Position numbers and translations under genes: made by a program. A stretch of 64,000 nucleotides of DNA, taken from positions 81,141-145,140 of the forward strand of contig JANWLR010000042.1 of the NCBI GenBank assembly GCA_025450755.1. The letters are read 5' to 3'. This document shows positions 54,308-63,558 of this stretch, in pieces. Every line of letters begins with the position of its first letter. The stretch's first letter is position 1. A model generated the notes under the pieces. The model was given only the letters and a program-made list of their open reading frames with translations. It had not been told where the DNA came from and made no database searches. This stretch comes from Sphingomicrobium sp. (GTDB lineage: Bacteria > Pseudomonadota > Alphaproteobacteria > Sphingomonadales > Sphingomonadaceae).

Positions 54308-55689
54308 TGGCGCTTGAAGTGCTTGTGGTCGATGATGAAGCCGATATCCGCGATCTCGTCAGCGGCGTGCTCGAGGACGAGGGATATGCGGTTAGGACTG
54401 CCGCGGACAGCACGCAGACGCTTGACGCAATCGAAGAGCGTCGCCCATCGATGGTCCTGCTCGATGTTTGGCTTCAGGGCTCCAGGCTCGATGGCCTGCA
54501 GCTTCTGCAGGAAATCAAACGGCGCGATCCGACGATCCCCGTCCTCATGATCTCAGGGCATGGCAACCTTGACACTGCGGTTGCCGCTGTGAGGGAAGGG
54601 GCGATCGACTTCATAGAAAAGCCGTTCGAGGCGGAGCGGCTCATCTATCTCGTTGACCGTGCGACAGAGACTGAGCGCCTGCGGCGCGAAAACGAGACGC
54701 TTCGGCTGCAGGTCGGCCAGGAAGATCAGCTTCACGGCAGCTCGGTCGTGATCAACACTGTCCGAGCGACCCTGAAGCGCGTCGCCCCGACCGGCAGCCG
54801 AGTCCTCATTTCCGGCCCGCCTGGCGTCGGCAAGGAGATCGCCGCTCGGATGATCCACCTGTGGAGTCCTCGGGCGCGCGCACCATTCATCGTCCTGTCG
54901 GCGGCAATGATGAGTCCAGAGCGCGTGGAAGAGGAGCTGTTCGGCAGCGAATCCGAAGGCGCGATGCGTCCGGGTATGCTGGAGCACGCGCATGGCGGAA
55001 CCCTGTTCCTCGACGAGATCGCGGACATGCCGCCGACGACTCAAGGCAAGATCCTCCGAGTCCTCACCGACCAGAGCTACAACCGCGTCGGCGGCCAGCG
55101 TCCGATCAAGGTCGATGTCCGGGTTCTCTCAGCAACATCACGCAATTTGCAGGATGAAATTGCAGCGGGACGATTCCGCGAAGATTTGTTCTACCGGCTC
55201 AACGTTGTTCCGGTGAAGCTTCCCGCCTTGAGGGAGCGCCGCGAAGATATTCCGGAGCTGGTCAGTCATTTCCTCGCTCGGTTTGCGGCAGAGCGGCGAA
55301 TGGCCGGGCCGAGCATCTCCGAAGAAGCCATGGCGGCGCTCCAGGCGCATGACTGGCCCGGAAATGTCCGGCAACTCCGAAATATCATCGAGCGCACGCT
55401 CATCCTGGCTCCGGGTGACCGTATATCGCGGATCGACGTCGACCTCCTTCCACCCGAGATCCTTGATAGTCAGAGCGCTATCAGCGGCTCGAGCACGACG
55501 ATGGCGATCATGGGAAGTCCATTGCGGGAAGCCCGCGAATCCTTCGAGCGCGAATATCTCAAAATCCAGATACGACGGTTTTCCGGCAACATCTCACGCA
55601 CAGCCTCGTTCATCGGAATGGAACGGTCTGCATTGCACCGGAAGCTCAAGGCGCTCGGAATCGGAGACAAGAGGGAGGAGGAAGAGTAG
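54307..55689 (+). CDS. ntrX: Nitrogen assimilation response regulator NtrX
   Basis: 460 aa. Receiver domain with [10 protein letters not shown] and phospho-acceptor Asp53 (VLLDVWLQ), then EKPF. AAA+ domain with Walker [40 protein letters not shown] (Walker B) and [29 protein letters not shown]. The sigma-54 contact loop GAFTGA is replaced by GAMRPG. A Fis-type helix-turn-helix ([22 protein letters not shown]) ends the protein. Known NtrX proteins of other alphaproteobacteria also lack GAFTGA and act without sigma-54. Confidence 0.94.
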   Translation: MALEVLVVDDEADIRDLVSGVLEDEGYAVRTAADSTQTLDAIEERRPSMVLLDVWLQGSRLDGLQLLQEIKRRDPTIPVLMISGHGNLDTAVAAVREGAIDFIEKPFEAERLIYLVDRATETERLRRENETLRLQVGQEDQLHGSSVVINTVRATLKRVAPTGSRVLISGPPGVGKEIAARMIHLWSPRARAPFIVLSAAMMSPERVEEELFGSESEGAMRPGMLEHAHGGTLFLDEIADMPPTTQGKILRVLTDQSYNRVGGQRPIKVDVRVLSATSRNLQDEIAAGRFREDLFYRLNVVPVKLPALRERREDIPELVSHFLARFAAERRMAGPSISEEAMAALQAHDWPGNVRQLRNIIERTLILAPGDRISRIDVDLLPPEILDSQSAISGSSTTMAIMGSPLREARESFEREYLKIQIRRFSGNISRTASFIGMERSALHRKLKALGIGDKREEEE

Positions 55690-55697
55690 GAGGCGCT

Positions 55698-56195
55698 ATG
55701 GCTGTGCGTTCGCTGAGCCTGCAGGATCAATTCCTGAACAGCCTTCGCCGTGCCAAGCTCCCGGTGACCATCTTCCTTGTGAAAGGCGTGAAGCTCCAGG
55801 GCGTGATCACGTGGTTCGATGCGTTCTCACTCCTGCTTCGGCGCGATGGCGTGTCGCAGCTGGTCTACAAGCACTCGATCTCGACCATCATGCCGGCCGA
55901 GACGCCCGCTGAGTTTGCTGCAACGGTTGTGACGGCAGACAGCGGCAAAGCCAGCCTGCAGGATCTCTTCCTTGCCGCCGCAGCGCGCGAAAGCGAACGC
56001 ATGACCCTGTTTTTGATCAACGGCGTCATGCTGCAGGGCGCGGTCACCGGTTTCGATCAATTCAGCCTGGTGCTGGAGCGCGGAGGACAAATGCAGCTCG
56101 TCTACAAGCATGCGATCTCGACGCTGCAGCCAGCTCATCCGCTGAATCTCGCCACCGAGCAGCCGGTCGACGGCGACGAGGGAGCCGAGTCCTGA
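55698..56195 (+). CDS. hfq: Tandem double-domain RNA chaperone Hfq
   Basis: 165 aa with two Hfq/Sm units. Unit 1 (residues 8-66) has [23 protein letters not shown] and [12 protein letters not shown]. Unit 2 (87-145) has [23 protein letters not shown] and [12 protein letters not shown]. Both keep the YKH proximal-face motif. Unit 1 keeps the rim arginines (LRRAK) and distal lysine Lys32; unit 2 has AARES and Met111 there. Single-domain Hfq is about 80-100 aa and hexameric; this form could build the ring from three chains. Located between ntrX and hflX as in other sphingomonads; stop overlaps hflX as CTGA. Confidence 0.95.
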   Translation: MAVRSLSLQDQFLNSLRRAKLPVTIFLVKGVKLQGVITWFDAFSLLLRRDGVSQLVYKHSISTIMPAETPAEFAATVVTADSGKASLQDLFLAAAARESERMTLFLINGVMLQGAVTGFDQFSLVLERGGQMQLVYKHAISTLQPAHPLNLATEQPVDGDEGAES

Positions 56196-57499
56196 ACGAC
56201 TACAACGGTCACGGCGAAACCGACGTCGCGCGAGGTGAACGCGCGATCATCGCGATCCCGGAGCTGCCGAGGCAAGCGTCTCGGCGGTCCGCGGAGGCGC
56301 GTGCCGAGGAGGCCGAGGGCCTCGCAGAAGCCATCGGCATCAATGTCATTGCCGCACGGCCGCTCCGGGTGCGAACGGTTCGACCTGCGACATTGCTCGG
56401 CAAGGGCCAGGTCGAGGAGATTGCAGAGGCCGCAAAGGAGCAAGGCGCCGGGCTGCTGATCGTCGATTCGGCGCTGACGCCGATCCAGCAGAAGAACCTC
56501 GAGGAGGAGGTCGGCACCAAGGTGATCGACAGGACAGGGCTGATTCTGGAGATCTTTGGGGAGCGTGCCGCGACGGCAGAAGGTCGGCTGCAGGTGGAGC
56601 TCGCGCATCTCGATTATCAGGCGGGCCGCCTCGTGCGAAGCTGGACTCACCTGGAGCGTCAGCGAGGCGGCTTCGGCTTCCTTGGCGGTCCTGGTGAAAC
56701 CCAGATCGAAGCGGACCGCAGAATGATCCGCGAACGGATGGCGAAGATTCGTCGCGAGCTCGACCAGGTCAAGCGAACGCGCAGCCTTCATCGTGGCCGC
56801 CGCCAGCGCGCCCCATGGCCGGTGATTGCGTTGGTAGGCTATACCAATGCTGGAAAATCCACGCTTTTCAACCGGCTAACGGGTGAGTCTGTCTTCGCTG
56901 AGAACCTCCTGTTCGCGACGCTCGACCCAACGATGCGTGACATCCGCCTGCCGGGATTCGACAAGGTCATCCTGTCGGACACTGTTGGGTTCGTGTCCGA
57001 TTTGCCCACCGAGCTGATCGCGGCTTTCCGGGCGACTCTTGAGGAAGTCCGCGAAGCCGACCTCCTCGTGCACGTGCGCAACATGGCGCATCCCGACCGG
57101 GAGGCTCAGCGCGAGGACGTAGACGACGTGCTGAAATCGCTTGGGCTTGCGGAAGAGGGTGCCCCACCGCGGATCGAGGCATGGAACAAGGTCGATCTGC
57201 TGTCTGCCGATGAGCGCCGGCGTTTCTTCGAAGAAGCGCAGCGCCGCGAAGATGTTGTGCCGATCTCAGCGGTCACCGGCGAAGGGTTCCAGGAACTGCG
57301 CGATTGCATGTCTGCGAAGCTCAGAAGCGGGGAACAAGTGCATCGGATTCGGATCCCGGCCAGTGCCGGCGACCGGATTGCCTGGCTTCACTCCCGAGGA
57401 GAAGTGCTGGACCAAAAGCTCGACCGTGACGTGCTCGAGCTTGCGGTGCGTCTCTCTCCCGACAATTGGGCGCGGTTTCAGGCGCTCGAGTCGGCCTGA
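56192..57499 (+). CDS. hflX: GTPase HflX
   Basis: About 435 aa. The conserved N-terminal domain ([13 protein letters not shown]...[43 protein letters not shown]) extends to the hfq stop, with no ATG, GTG or TTG in frame before GTG 56369, which would cut it in half. CTG 56192, overlapping the hfq stop as CTGA, is the best start. GTPase motifs are [15 protein letters not shown] (G1), [11 protein letters not shown] (G3) and AWNKVD (G4). The coiled region [26 protein letters not shown] is typical. Splits stalled ribosomes. Overlaps convergent mazG by 22 bases. Confidence 0.92.
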   Translation: MNDYNGHGETDVARGERAIIAIPELPRQASRRSAEARAEEAEGLAEAIGINVIAARPLRVRTVRPATLLGKGQVEEIAEAAKEQGAGLLIVDSALTPIQQKNLEEEVGTKVIDRTGLILEIFGERAATAEGRLQVELAHLDYQAGRLVRSWTHLERQRGGFGFLGGPGETQIEADRRMIRERMAKIRRELDQVKRTRSLHRGRRQRAPWPVIALVGYTNAGKSTLFNRLTGESVFAENLLFATLDPTMRDIRLPGFDKVILSDTVGFVSDLPTELIAAFRATLEEVREADLLVHVRNMAHPDREAQREDVDDVLKSLGLAEEGAPPRIEAWNKVDLLSADERRRFFEEAQRREDVVPISAVTGEGFQELRDCMSAKLRSGEQVHRIRIPASAGDRIAWLHSRGEVLDQKLDRDVLELAVRLSPDNWARFQALESA

Positions 57500-58230
57500 A
57501 CCTTCTTTGCTCTCACCCAGAGCGCCTCTTTCTCGTCGAGTGACATGTCGGCAAAGCCAGGCTCAATCTCGATCGCCCGGAAACGCCGCTCGAACTTATA
57601 GTTTGCTTCACGCAGAGCGGTTTCTGGTTCAATGTTGAGATGGCGTGCGAGGTTCACGACAGCAAATAAGAGGTCACCAAGCTCGTCAAGCTTGCGGTCA
57701 TGTTCCGTTTCGGCATCGAGCTCGGCCAATTCCTCTTCGATCTTGGCGCGCGGCCCGGAAACATCGGGCCAGTCGAAGCCAACTCCGGCCGCACGGCGCT
57801 GGAGTTTGGCAGCGCGCTCCAGCGCTGGAAGCGCCAGGGCAACGCCAGCAAGCGCGCTTCTGTCGGGTTTTGCCGCGCGCTCTTGAGCCTTGATGAATTC
57901 CCAGAGGTAATGGCCGCCGCGCATCGCGTCACCGAAAATGTGCGGATGCCGGCGCTCCATCTTGTCGCAAATGCGGACGAGCACGTCTTCTAGCGTGAAA
58001 AGGCCGGCTTCTTCGGCCATTTGCGCGTGGAACACGACCTGTAGCTGAAGGTCGCCGAGCTCGTCGGCGAGCGCATCCATGTCTTTGCGCGCGATCGCGT
58101 CGGCGACTTCATAGGCTTCCTCGATCGTGTAGGGCGCAATCGTGTCGAACGTCTGGACAGTGTCCCATTCACAGCCGTTCACCGGGTCGCGCAGGCGCCG
58201 CATGATCTCGACCAGGCGCTCAAGCGGCAT
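57478..58230 (-). CDS. mazG: Nucleoside triphosphate pyrophosphohydrolase MazG
   Basis: 250 aa with two MazG units. The first has CEWDTVQTFDTIAPYTIEEAYEVADAI and DELGDLQLQVVFHA, the second KIEEELAELDAE and DELGDLLFAVVNLARHL; the EExxE and ExxD acidic residues hold Mg2+. Hydrolyses (d)NTPs to monophosphate and pyrophosphate, limiting abnormal nucleotides and modulating ppGpp in E. coli. Last gene of the leftward string, 68 bases after the protease gene. Confidence 0.94.
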   Translation of the reverse strand: MPLERLVEIMRRLRDPVNGCEWDTVQTFDTIAPYTIEEAYEVADAIARKDMDALADELGDLQLQVVFHAQMAEEAGLFTLEDVLVRICDKMERRHPHIFGDAMRGGHYLWEFIKAQERAAKPDRSALAGVALALPALERAAKLQRRAAGVGFDWPDVSGPRAKIEEELAELDAETEHDRKLDELGDLLFAVVNLARHLNIEPETALREANYKFERRFRAIEIEPGFADMSLDEKEALWVRAKKVQADSSA

Positions 58231-58298
58231 GAAGGGGCGCTCGCTCGCCGCAATCTCGAAGTATGATAATATGCATTATGTAAAATATCGACCTTTGC

Positions 58299-58889
58299 TC
58301 AAGAGACCAGGACGAGCCACCTACCCTCGACCCCCCAGCGGCTCAAGGACGACAGATAATTCATGCCGAGAACGTTGAGGTCATCGTTATCGGCAATTTC
58401 CAGCGCGACGTCGTGCCGAGTGATGCCTCCAATCGTCACCTCTGAAGCGCGGCCGCTGGCAACGCGAATGATCCCATTTCCGGTGCGCACGAACAGGTCG
58501 CGCCTCGGCGACATTTCGATGCCCGCACTCCTGGCTGTGTTGCGGTCGATGGTCGTTGTCGTCGCGCCGCTGTCGACGAGAAATTTGACGTCATGGCCGT
58601 TGAGCTTCGCATTGACCCAGAAATGGCCGTCGATCGCCATTGGGATGCGCGTTTCCCTGCCTTGTTCCACTGGTGTACCCACGGCCTCGGCTTTGAGCCG
58701 CTGGGCAACCCAGCCGAGATTGTCACGAAATGTGAGTAGCACGAAGCCGATCCCGAAGATCGCGACCCAAGCCAATCCTATCGTCAGCAGTCTTGCTGCC
58801 GGCTCGCGCCGATTCATCAGCGTGCCGAGGACGAGCATCGCAGCCATAAGCAGGTAGAGTCCGCCAAGCATGGTGTCATTAGACATCAC
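58299..58889 (-). CDS. Retropepsin-like aspartic protease, membrane-anchored
   Basis: 196 aa. Two hydrophobic segments (GGLYLLMAAMLVLGTLM and LLTIGLAWVAIFGIGFVLLTF) anchor it. The following domain has the clan AA motif VKFLVDSGATTTTIDRNTARSAG with the catalytic Asp in DSGA, then the flap-like GNGIIRVASGR and LNVLGMNYLSSLSRW. This is the TIGR02281 type of bacterial retropepsin-like proteins, active as dimers with one Asp each. Periplasm-facing domain inferred. Overlaps the MBL gene stop by four bases. Confidence 0.88.
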   Translation of the reverse strand: MMSNDTMLGGLYLLMAAMLVLGTLMNRREPAARLLTIGLAWVAIFGIGFVLLTFRDNLGWVAQRLKAEAVGTPVEQGRETRIPMAIDGHFWVNAKLNGHDVKFLVDSGATTTTIDRNTARSAGIEMSPRRDLFVRTGNGIIRVASGRASEVTIGGITRHDVALEIADNDDLNVLGMNYLSSLSRWGVEGRWLVLVS

Positions 58890-59650
58890 AAAAGCATCTC
58901 TAGGCCATCATAGGCCGGAACAGCCCAATCGGGCAGCTCGGCAACAAGAGAACGATAATCGAGACCGTTGCCCATGTGCACCAGATAAAGCTGCCCGACA
59001 CGCAAGTCGCGTGCGGCCGCGAGCACCGCGTCGAGATTCATGTGCGTCGGGTGCGGCTTGCGTGTGAGGCAATCGGCAATCCACACGTCCACGTTTTCAT
59101 AAAGCGCGGTCATTTCGTTGTTCAATTCGTTGAAATCTATCGCGTAACCGACGGAGACATCATCCTCATCAAAGCGCAGGCCGAGCGACGATGTGTCGCC
59201 GTGCGCCTGGTCGGCAAAGGTTACGCGGCATTTGCCGAAAACGAGCTCCTTTCCCAATTCGAACGCCTGGACGATCGGCCGATACATGTCCGACTGCTCG
59301 AACGCGTAAGTAAAGCGCAGCTGAAGCTCGTCGAGCACGCCGGCGCGGCCGTAGAGCGGCACTGGGCGGCCGATTGCCTGGGCAACCGGCCGAAGTTCGT
59401 CGATCCCATGGCAATGGTCGCCGTGTGCGTGCGTAACGATCACGCCTGCGAGGCCGCCGACCTCGGCGGATAGCAGCTGCTGGCGTAGATCCGGTCCGCA
59501 GTCGACCAATATGCGCTCGACCCCGCTTTCCACGAGGATCGACGTGCGAAGCCGCGAATTGCGCGGCTCATTCGGATCGCACAGGCCCCAGTCGTTGCCG
59601 ATTTTTGGAACGCCGGTCGACGTCCCACAGCCCAGGATCCGGACTTTCAA
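58886..59650 (-). CDS. MBL-fold metal-dependent hydrolase (PhnP-like)
   Basis: 254 aa from TTG overlapping the tatD stop as TTGA; the ORF-track start lies 65 codons inside tatD. KVRILGCGTSTGVPKIG, the CDP..PRNSRLRTSILVE region, metal motif VTHAHGDHCHGIDELRP, and later HGDTSSLGLRF and ADCLTRKPHPTHMNLDAV complete the two-metal site. Similar to PhnP and tRNase Z-like phosphodiesterases; substrate not determined. It follows tatD in many alphaproteobacteria. Confidence 0.88.
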   Translation of the reverse strand: MKVRILGCGTSTGVPKIGNDWGLCDPNEPRNSRLRTSILVESGVERILVDCGPDLRQQLLSAEVGGLAGVIVTHAHGDHCHGIDELRPVAQAIGRPVPLYGRAGVLDELQLRFTYAFEQSDMYRPIVQAFELGKELVFGKCRVTFADQAHGDTSSLGLRFDEDDVSVGYAIDFNELNNEMTALYENVDVWIADCLTRKPHPTHMNLDAVLAAARDLRVGQLYLVHMGNGLDYRSLVAELPDWAVPAYDGLEMLL

Positions 59651-60423
59651 GCTGCTTTCTTGAATAATCTGAAGAAGTTTGCGGTGGTCGCGTTGGCAAA
59701 CTGCTCCGGATCTTCGCCCCTCAACTGGGCTACGAAGCTTGCCGTGTCCGCGACGAACGCCGGTTCGCATTTCTGCCCACGGTGCGGGACCGGTGCGAGA
59801 AAGGGTGAATCGGTTTCGACCAGCATCTGGTCGGCAGGAAGCCACCTGGCCGTTTCTTGAAGGTCCTGGGCGTTCTTGAACGTCACAATCCCCGAAAGCG
59901 AGACGTAGAAGCCAAGGTCGAGCCCCTTGCGCGCCAGCGCTGCCGAGCCGGTAAAGCAGTGGAGGACACCAGCAACACCCCCTTCCCTCACCGCAGAGGA
60001 GAGCAACTCGGCTGTATCTGCCTCGGCATCGCGGGTGTGGACGACGAGCGGCAGGCCTGTCGCGCGTGCCGCGTCGATATGGGCCTGGAAACGCTCGCGC
60101 TGGGCGGAACGATCGGACTTGTCATAATGATAGTCGAGCCCGCACTCGCCGATCGCGATCACGCGCGGGTGATCCGCACCCTCCACCAGCGCCGCTGCTC
60201 CAAGGTCGGGATGCGCGTCGGCTTCATGTGGGTGGACGCCAACGCTGGCCCAGACATCAGGCTCGCGCTCGGCGACAGCGATGATGCTTGCCCATTCGCG
60301 CTGGCGCGTGGAGATGTTGAGGAATCCGGCGACACCGCGTTCTCGCGCATGTTCAAGTACTTCAACCTGACGCTCGGCCAATCCCTCGTAATTGAGGTGG
60401 CAATGGCTGTCGATCAGCCTCAT
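59647..60423 (-). CDS. tatD: TatD-family metal-dependent hydrolase
   Basis: 258 aa. Metal ligands in DSHCHLNY, Glu in IGECGLDYHYDKS, His in VVHTRDAEADT, HCFTGS, and Asp in ETDSPFLAP. TatD/YcfH-type deoxyribonuclease, cytoplasmic. The start overlaps the metG stop as ATGA, the standard metG-tatD order of alphaproteobacteria. Confidence 0.94.
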   Translation of the reverse strand: MRLIDSHCHLNYEGLAERQVEVLEHARERGVAGFLNISTRQREWASIIAVAEREPDVWASVGVHPHEADAHPDLGAAALVEGADHPRVIAIGECGLDYHYDKSDRSAQRERFQAHIDAARATGLPLVVHTRDAEADTAELLSSAVREGGVAGVLHCFTGSAALARKGLDLGFYVSLSGIVTFKNAQDLQETARWLPADQMLVETDSPFLAPVPHRGQKCEPAFVADTASFVAQLRGEDPEQFANATTANFFRLFKKAA

Positions 60424-61931
60424 GCCGCCTCCTCCTCGTCCTCGGGCAATTCAAGCCGTGGAAACAAGGGAGTGGGCTGCGGGATCGGGGCCCCGCCGTC
60501 TCCCGCATCTATCAGCGTCAACAGCTTGTCGGCGGATTCGGGAATGATCGGCGCGATGGCGCGCGTCAGCTCGCGGACCGCGGCAACCAGCGTCCCAAGC
60601 ACCGCTGCCATCCGCTCGGGATCTGTCTTGCGCAACGCCCATGGCGCCTGAGTATCAACGTAGGAGTTGCAGGCGAATACCGCGCGCAACCAGGTTTCTA
60701 TACCCACGGAAAAAGCAAAACGATCGAACGATGCGGGTACTTCGCTGCCGGTGGCGCAGTTCACAAGATCAAGCAGCCGGACATCTTCTTCTGCTTGCCC
60801 GGGCGCAGGAAGAATACCGTCCAAGTTTTTGTGAATCATCGAGAAAATGCGCTGGACGAGATTCCCGAAGCTGTTTGCGAGCTCGGCGTTGGCTCGATTG
60901 ACGATCGCTTCGGCACTGTAGCTCCCGTCCTGCCCGAATGGCACTTCACGAAGCAGGAAATAGCGCAGCGCATCGACCCCAAATCGGTCGGCAAGGACCA
61001 TCGGGTCGACGACATTGCCGACGCTCTTCGACATTTTCTCGCCACGACTGAGCAGGAATCCATGGCCGTAAACCTGTTTGGGCAATGCGATGCCGGCCGA
61101 CATCAGGAAAGCCGGCCAGTAGACCGCGTGGAAGCGTACCACGTCCTTGCCGATCAAATGGACATCTGCTGGCCAAAAGCGGTGCCAAAGATGCGTGTCG
61201 TCGGGATAGCCGAGACCGGTGATGTAGTTGGTCAGCGCGTCTAGCCATACGTACATCACGTGGTTGTCGCTGCCAGGCACCGGAACGCCCCAGTCGAAGC
61301 TCGTGCGTGAGATGCTGAGGTCTTTTAAGCCGCCTTCAACGAAGCGCACGACCTCATTGCGGCGGCTCTCGGGACGAATGAAATCCGGATTGGCGGCATA
61401 ATGGTCGAGCAGTGGTCCCTGATATTCGGACAGGCGAAAGAACCAGCTCTCTTCGACGGTCCATTCGACGGGCGTTCCCTGCGGCGAGAGCTTCGAGCCG
61501 TCCTCGGCACTGACCAGCTCCGCGGGTTCGTAATAAGCTTCGTCGCGCACCGAGTACCAACCCTCGTAGCGATCGAGATAGAGATCTCCCCTTTCCTCCA
61601 TCGCCTTCCAGATTGCCTGGCTCGCGCGGTAATGGTCTGACTGCGACGTCCGAATGAAGCGGTCGTACGAAACGTTGAGAGTGTCGCACATCTCCTGGAA
61701 AAGGCGTGACATCTTATCGGCGAACGAGCGGGGCTCGACTCCTTCGGCGCGCGCTGCCTGAGCCATCTTCAAGCCGTGCTCGTCAGTACCAGTCTGGAAC
61801 CGCACTTCGCGGCCCTGGCTGCGCTGGAATCGGGCGATCGCGTCAGCGGCAATCGCCTCGTAGGCATGGCCGATGTGTGGCGGTCCGTTTGGGTAGCTGA
61901 TCGCTGTCGTGATGTAGAAGGGCTCGGACAT
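60420..61931 (-). CDS. metG: Methionyl-tRNA synthetase
   Basis: 503 aa from ATG 61931. Class I HIGH motif as PPHIGHAYEAIAADAIARF, and KMSKS in RGEKMSKSVGNVVDP. No zinc-knuckle cysteines in the connective insert (WYSVRDEAYYEPAELVSAEDGSKLSPQGTPVEW), so it is the zinc-less short type. No C-terminal tRNA-binding EMAP domain, also usual here. Charges tRNA-Met and initiator tRNA. Confidence 0.95.
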   Translation of the reverse strand: MSEPFYITTAISYPNGPPHIGHAYEAIAADAIARFQRSQGREVRFQTGTDEHGLKMAQAARAEGVEPRSFADKMSRLFQEMCDTLNVSYDRFIRTSQSDHYRASQAIWKAMEERGDLYLDRYEGWYSVRDEAYYEPAELVSAEDGSKLSPQGTPVEWTVEESWFFRLSEYQGPLLDHYAANPDFIRPESRRNEVVRFVEGGLKDLSISRTSFDWGVPVPGSDNHVMYVWLDALTNYITGLGYPDDTHLWHRFWPADVHLIGKDVVRFHAVYWPAFLMSAGIALPKQVYGHGFLLSRGEKMSKSVGNVVDPMVLADRFGVDALRYFLLREVPFGQDGSYSAEAIVNRANAELANSFGNLVQRIFSMIHKNLDGILPAPGQAEEDVRLLDLVNCATGSEVPASFDRFAFSVGIETWLRAVFACNSYVDTQAPWALRKTDPERMAAVLGTLVAAVRELTRAIAPIIPESADKLLTLIDAGDGGAPIPQPTPLFPRLELPEDEEEAA

Positions 61932-61957
61932 GCGTGGCCGCACGTAGCGGCGCATGC

Positions 61958-62935
61958 CTAGCGCTTCAAGGAAGCGGCCTCAGCAACCTCGGCGAGGATA
62001 CCGCCGATCTGGAACACCGTCGCTGCAGGGTCGAGAGAGACGCGCGGCGCGACGGCGGCGAGTTCGCGCGCCTTCGCATAACCGTCGAGTGCGCGTTCCA
62101 GGCGTGGGCCGCGCAAGCTCCTTGCCTCGCGAGCGATCAGCGATGGCGCAAGTTCGAGGAAAGCCGCGTAGCGCTCCGCCACTCCCTTTCGCCCAAGCTC
62201 CAGCGCCAGATCCGAGCGGCGAACGTTTGTCGGATCACCCTCGCGAAGAATTGCAAGCACAGCATCCTCGAGCTTGGCAAGGTCGATCTCGGCAAAGGCA
62301 AGCGCCTTCCCCGGAGAGCCGTTTGACATGGCTATGATCCGCTGACGTTGCGCAGCTTCGAGTTGAGGCGCCCGCTCTTCGATGATTGACGTCATGACGG
62401 CATCATCGAGGTTGTTGAAATCGAGGCGACGGCACCGCGAGCGTATCGTCGCAAGGAGCCGGCCGGGCGCATGGCTGACCAGGAAGAAGAGCGTGTTGGA
62501 GGGCGGCTCCTCGAGCATTTTTAAGAGTGCGTTTGCGCCTGACGCCTCAAGCTCATCGACTGTGTCGATCACGGCAACACGCCACGGCGACAGTGCAGCC
62601 GTCATCGACATGAACTCGCCTAGGTCGCGAATCTGATCGACTTTGATGTTGCGATTGAGATTGCCTTTGTCGTTCACCGCACGTTCGAGCCGTCGCATGT
62701 CGGGATGGCTGCCCGCTTCCACCAATTTGACGATTGGATGCGCGTCATCGGTTTCGATGCCTGGCAGGGCGAATGCAGGCCCAGCTGCTTCTGCAAGCAC
62801 CCGCCGAGCCGCAGCATGAGCGAAAGTGGCCTTTCCGACCCCCCGGGGGCCGGCGAGTATCCATGCATGGTGGAGCTTGCGGGACGCCCAGGCCGCCGCG
62901 AACTGCTCAACGGCCCTGGTCTGGCCGACGATCAT
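61958..62935 (-). CDS. holB: DNA polymerase III subunit delta'
   Basis: 325 aa. WILAGPRGVGKATFAHAAARRV is the Walker-A-like loop and the SRC region is ATIRSRCRRLDF. NALLKMLEEPPSNTLFFLVSHAPG matches clamp-loader delta'. No four-cysteine zinc module, unlike E. coli HolB. Structural stator of the clamp loader with DnaX. Start overlaps the tmk stop as ATGA. Confidence 0.93.
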   Translation of the reverse strand: MIVGQTRAVEQFAAAWASRKLHHAWILAGPRGVGKATFAHAAARRVLAEAAGPAFALPGIETDDAHPIVKLVEAGSHPDMRRLERAVNDKGNLNRNIKVDQIRDLGEFMSMTAALSPWRVAVIDTVDELEASGANALLKMLEEPPSNTLFFLVSHAPGRLLATIRSRCRRLDFNNLDDAVMTSIIEERAPQLEAAQRQRIIAMSNGSPGKALAFAEIDLAKLEDAVLAILREGDPTNVRRSDLALELGRKGVAERYAAFLELAPSLIAREARSLRGPRLERALDGYAKARELAAVAPRVSLDPAATVFQIGGILAEVAEAASLKR

Positions 62936-63558
62936 TGCAGCAACTCCTTGATGGCCTCGAGTATCCGCAGGGTGACCGCGTCCGCGGCACCTGAGGCATC
63001 GACCAGCTTCACCCGGTCCGGATCTTCTGCCGCAATGATGTGGAAAGCAGCTTCGACCTTGCGGTGATAGTCATCGGAGCGGCCGCCAATACGGTCGCTG
63101 CCATTCAAATCGCGCGCACGTGCCCTTTCGCCGCCTTCCTCAAGCGTTAGGATCAGCGTGCAGTCCGGGAAGTTCTCGTCAATTCCGAAGGCGTTTATCG
63201 CGCGCACTGCTTCTATGCCCAGCCCGCCCGCGCCACCCTGATAGGCGAGCGAGCTGTCTACGAAGCGATCCGAGATCACCCATTTTCCACTCTTGAGGGC
63301 GGGCTCGATCGCTTTTTCAACATGATCGGCACGCGCCGCAGCGAACAGCAGCGCTTCCGCCCGCGCACCCCAGCGCTCTTGGGAACCGGTCAGAAGCAGT
63401 TCACGGATCCGTTCGGCGCCTTCGCTGCCGCCCGGCTCTCGAGTGACGAGCACGTCCAAACCTCTTTGGCGAAGCGCATCGGCGAGAGCTTTGACCTGCG
63501 TCGACTTGCCGACCCCCTCCCCGCCTTCGAGGCTGATGAACCTTCCGCGCTCGCTCAC
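62932..63558 (-). CDS. tmk: Thymidylate kinase
   Basis: 208 aa from GTG 63558 overlapping the preceding stop as GTGA; the ORF-track start adds 11 residues. P-loop FISLEGGEGVGKSTQVKALADAL, TREPGGSEGAERIRELLL, DRFVDSSLAYQGGAGGLG, and lid ARARDLNGSDRI. Converts dTMP to dTDP. Between the carboxypeptidase and holB, as in related genomes. Confidence 0.95.
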   Translation of the reverse strand: MSERGRFISLEGGEGVGKSTQVKALADALRQRGLDVLVTREPGGSEGAERIRELLLTGSQERWGARAEALLFAAARADHVEKAIEPALKSGKWVISDRFVDSSLAYQGGAGGLGIEAVRAINAFGIDENFPDCTLILTLEEGGERARARDLNGSDRIGGRSDDYHRKVEAAFHIIAAEDPDRVKLVDASGAADAVTLRILEAIKELLQ

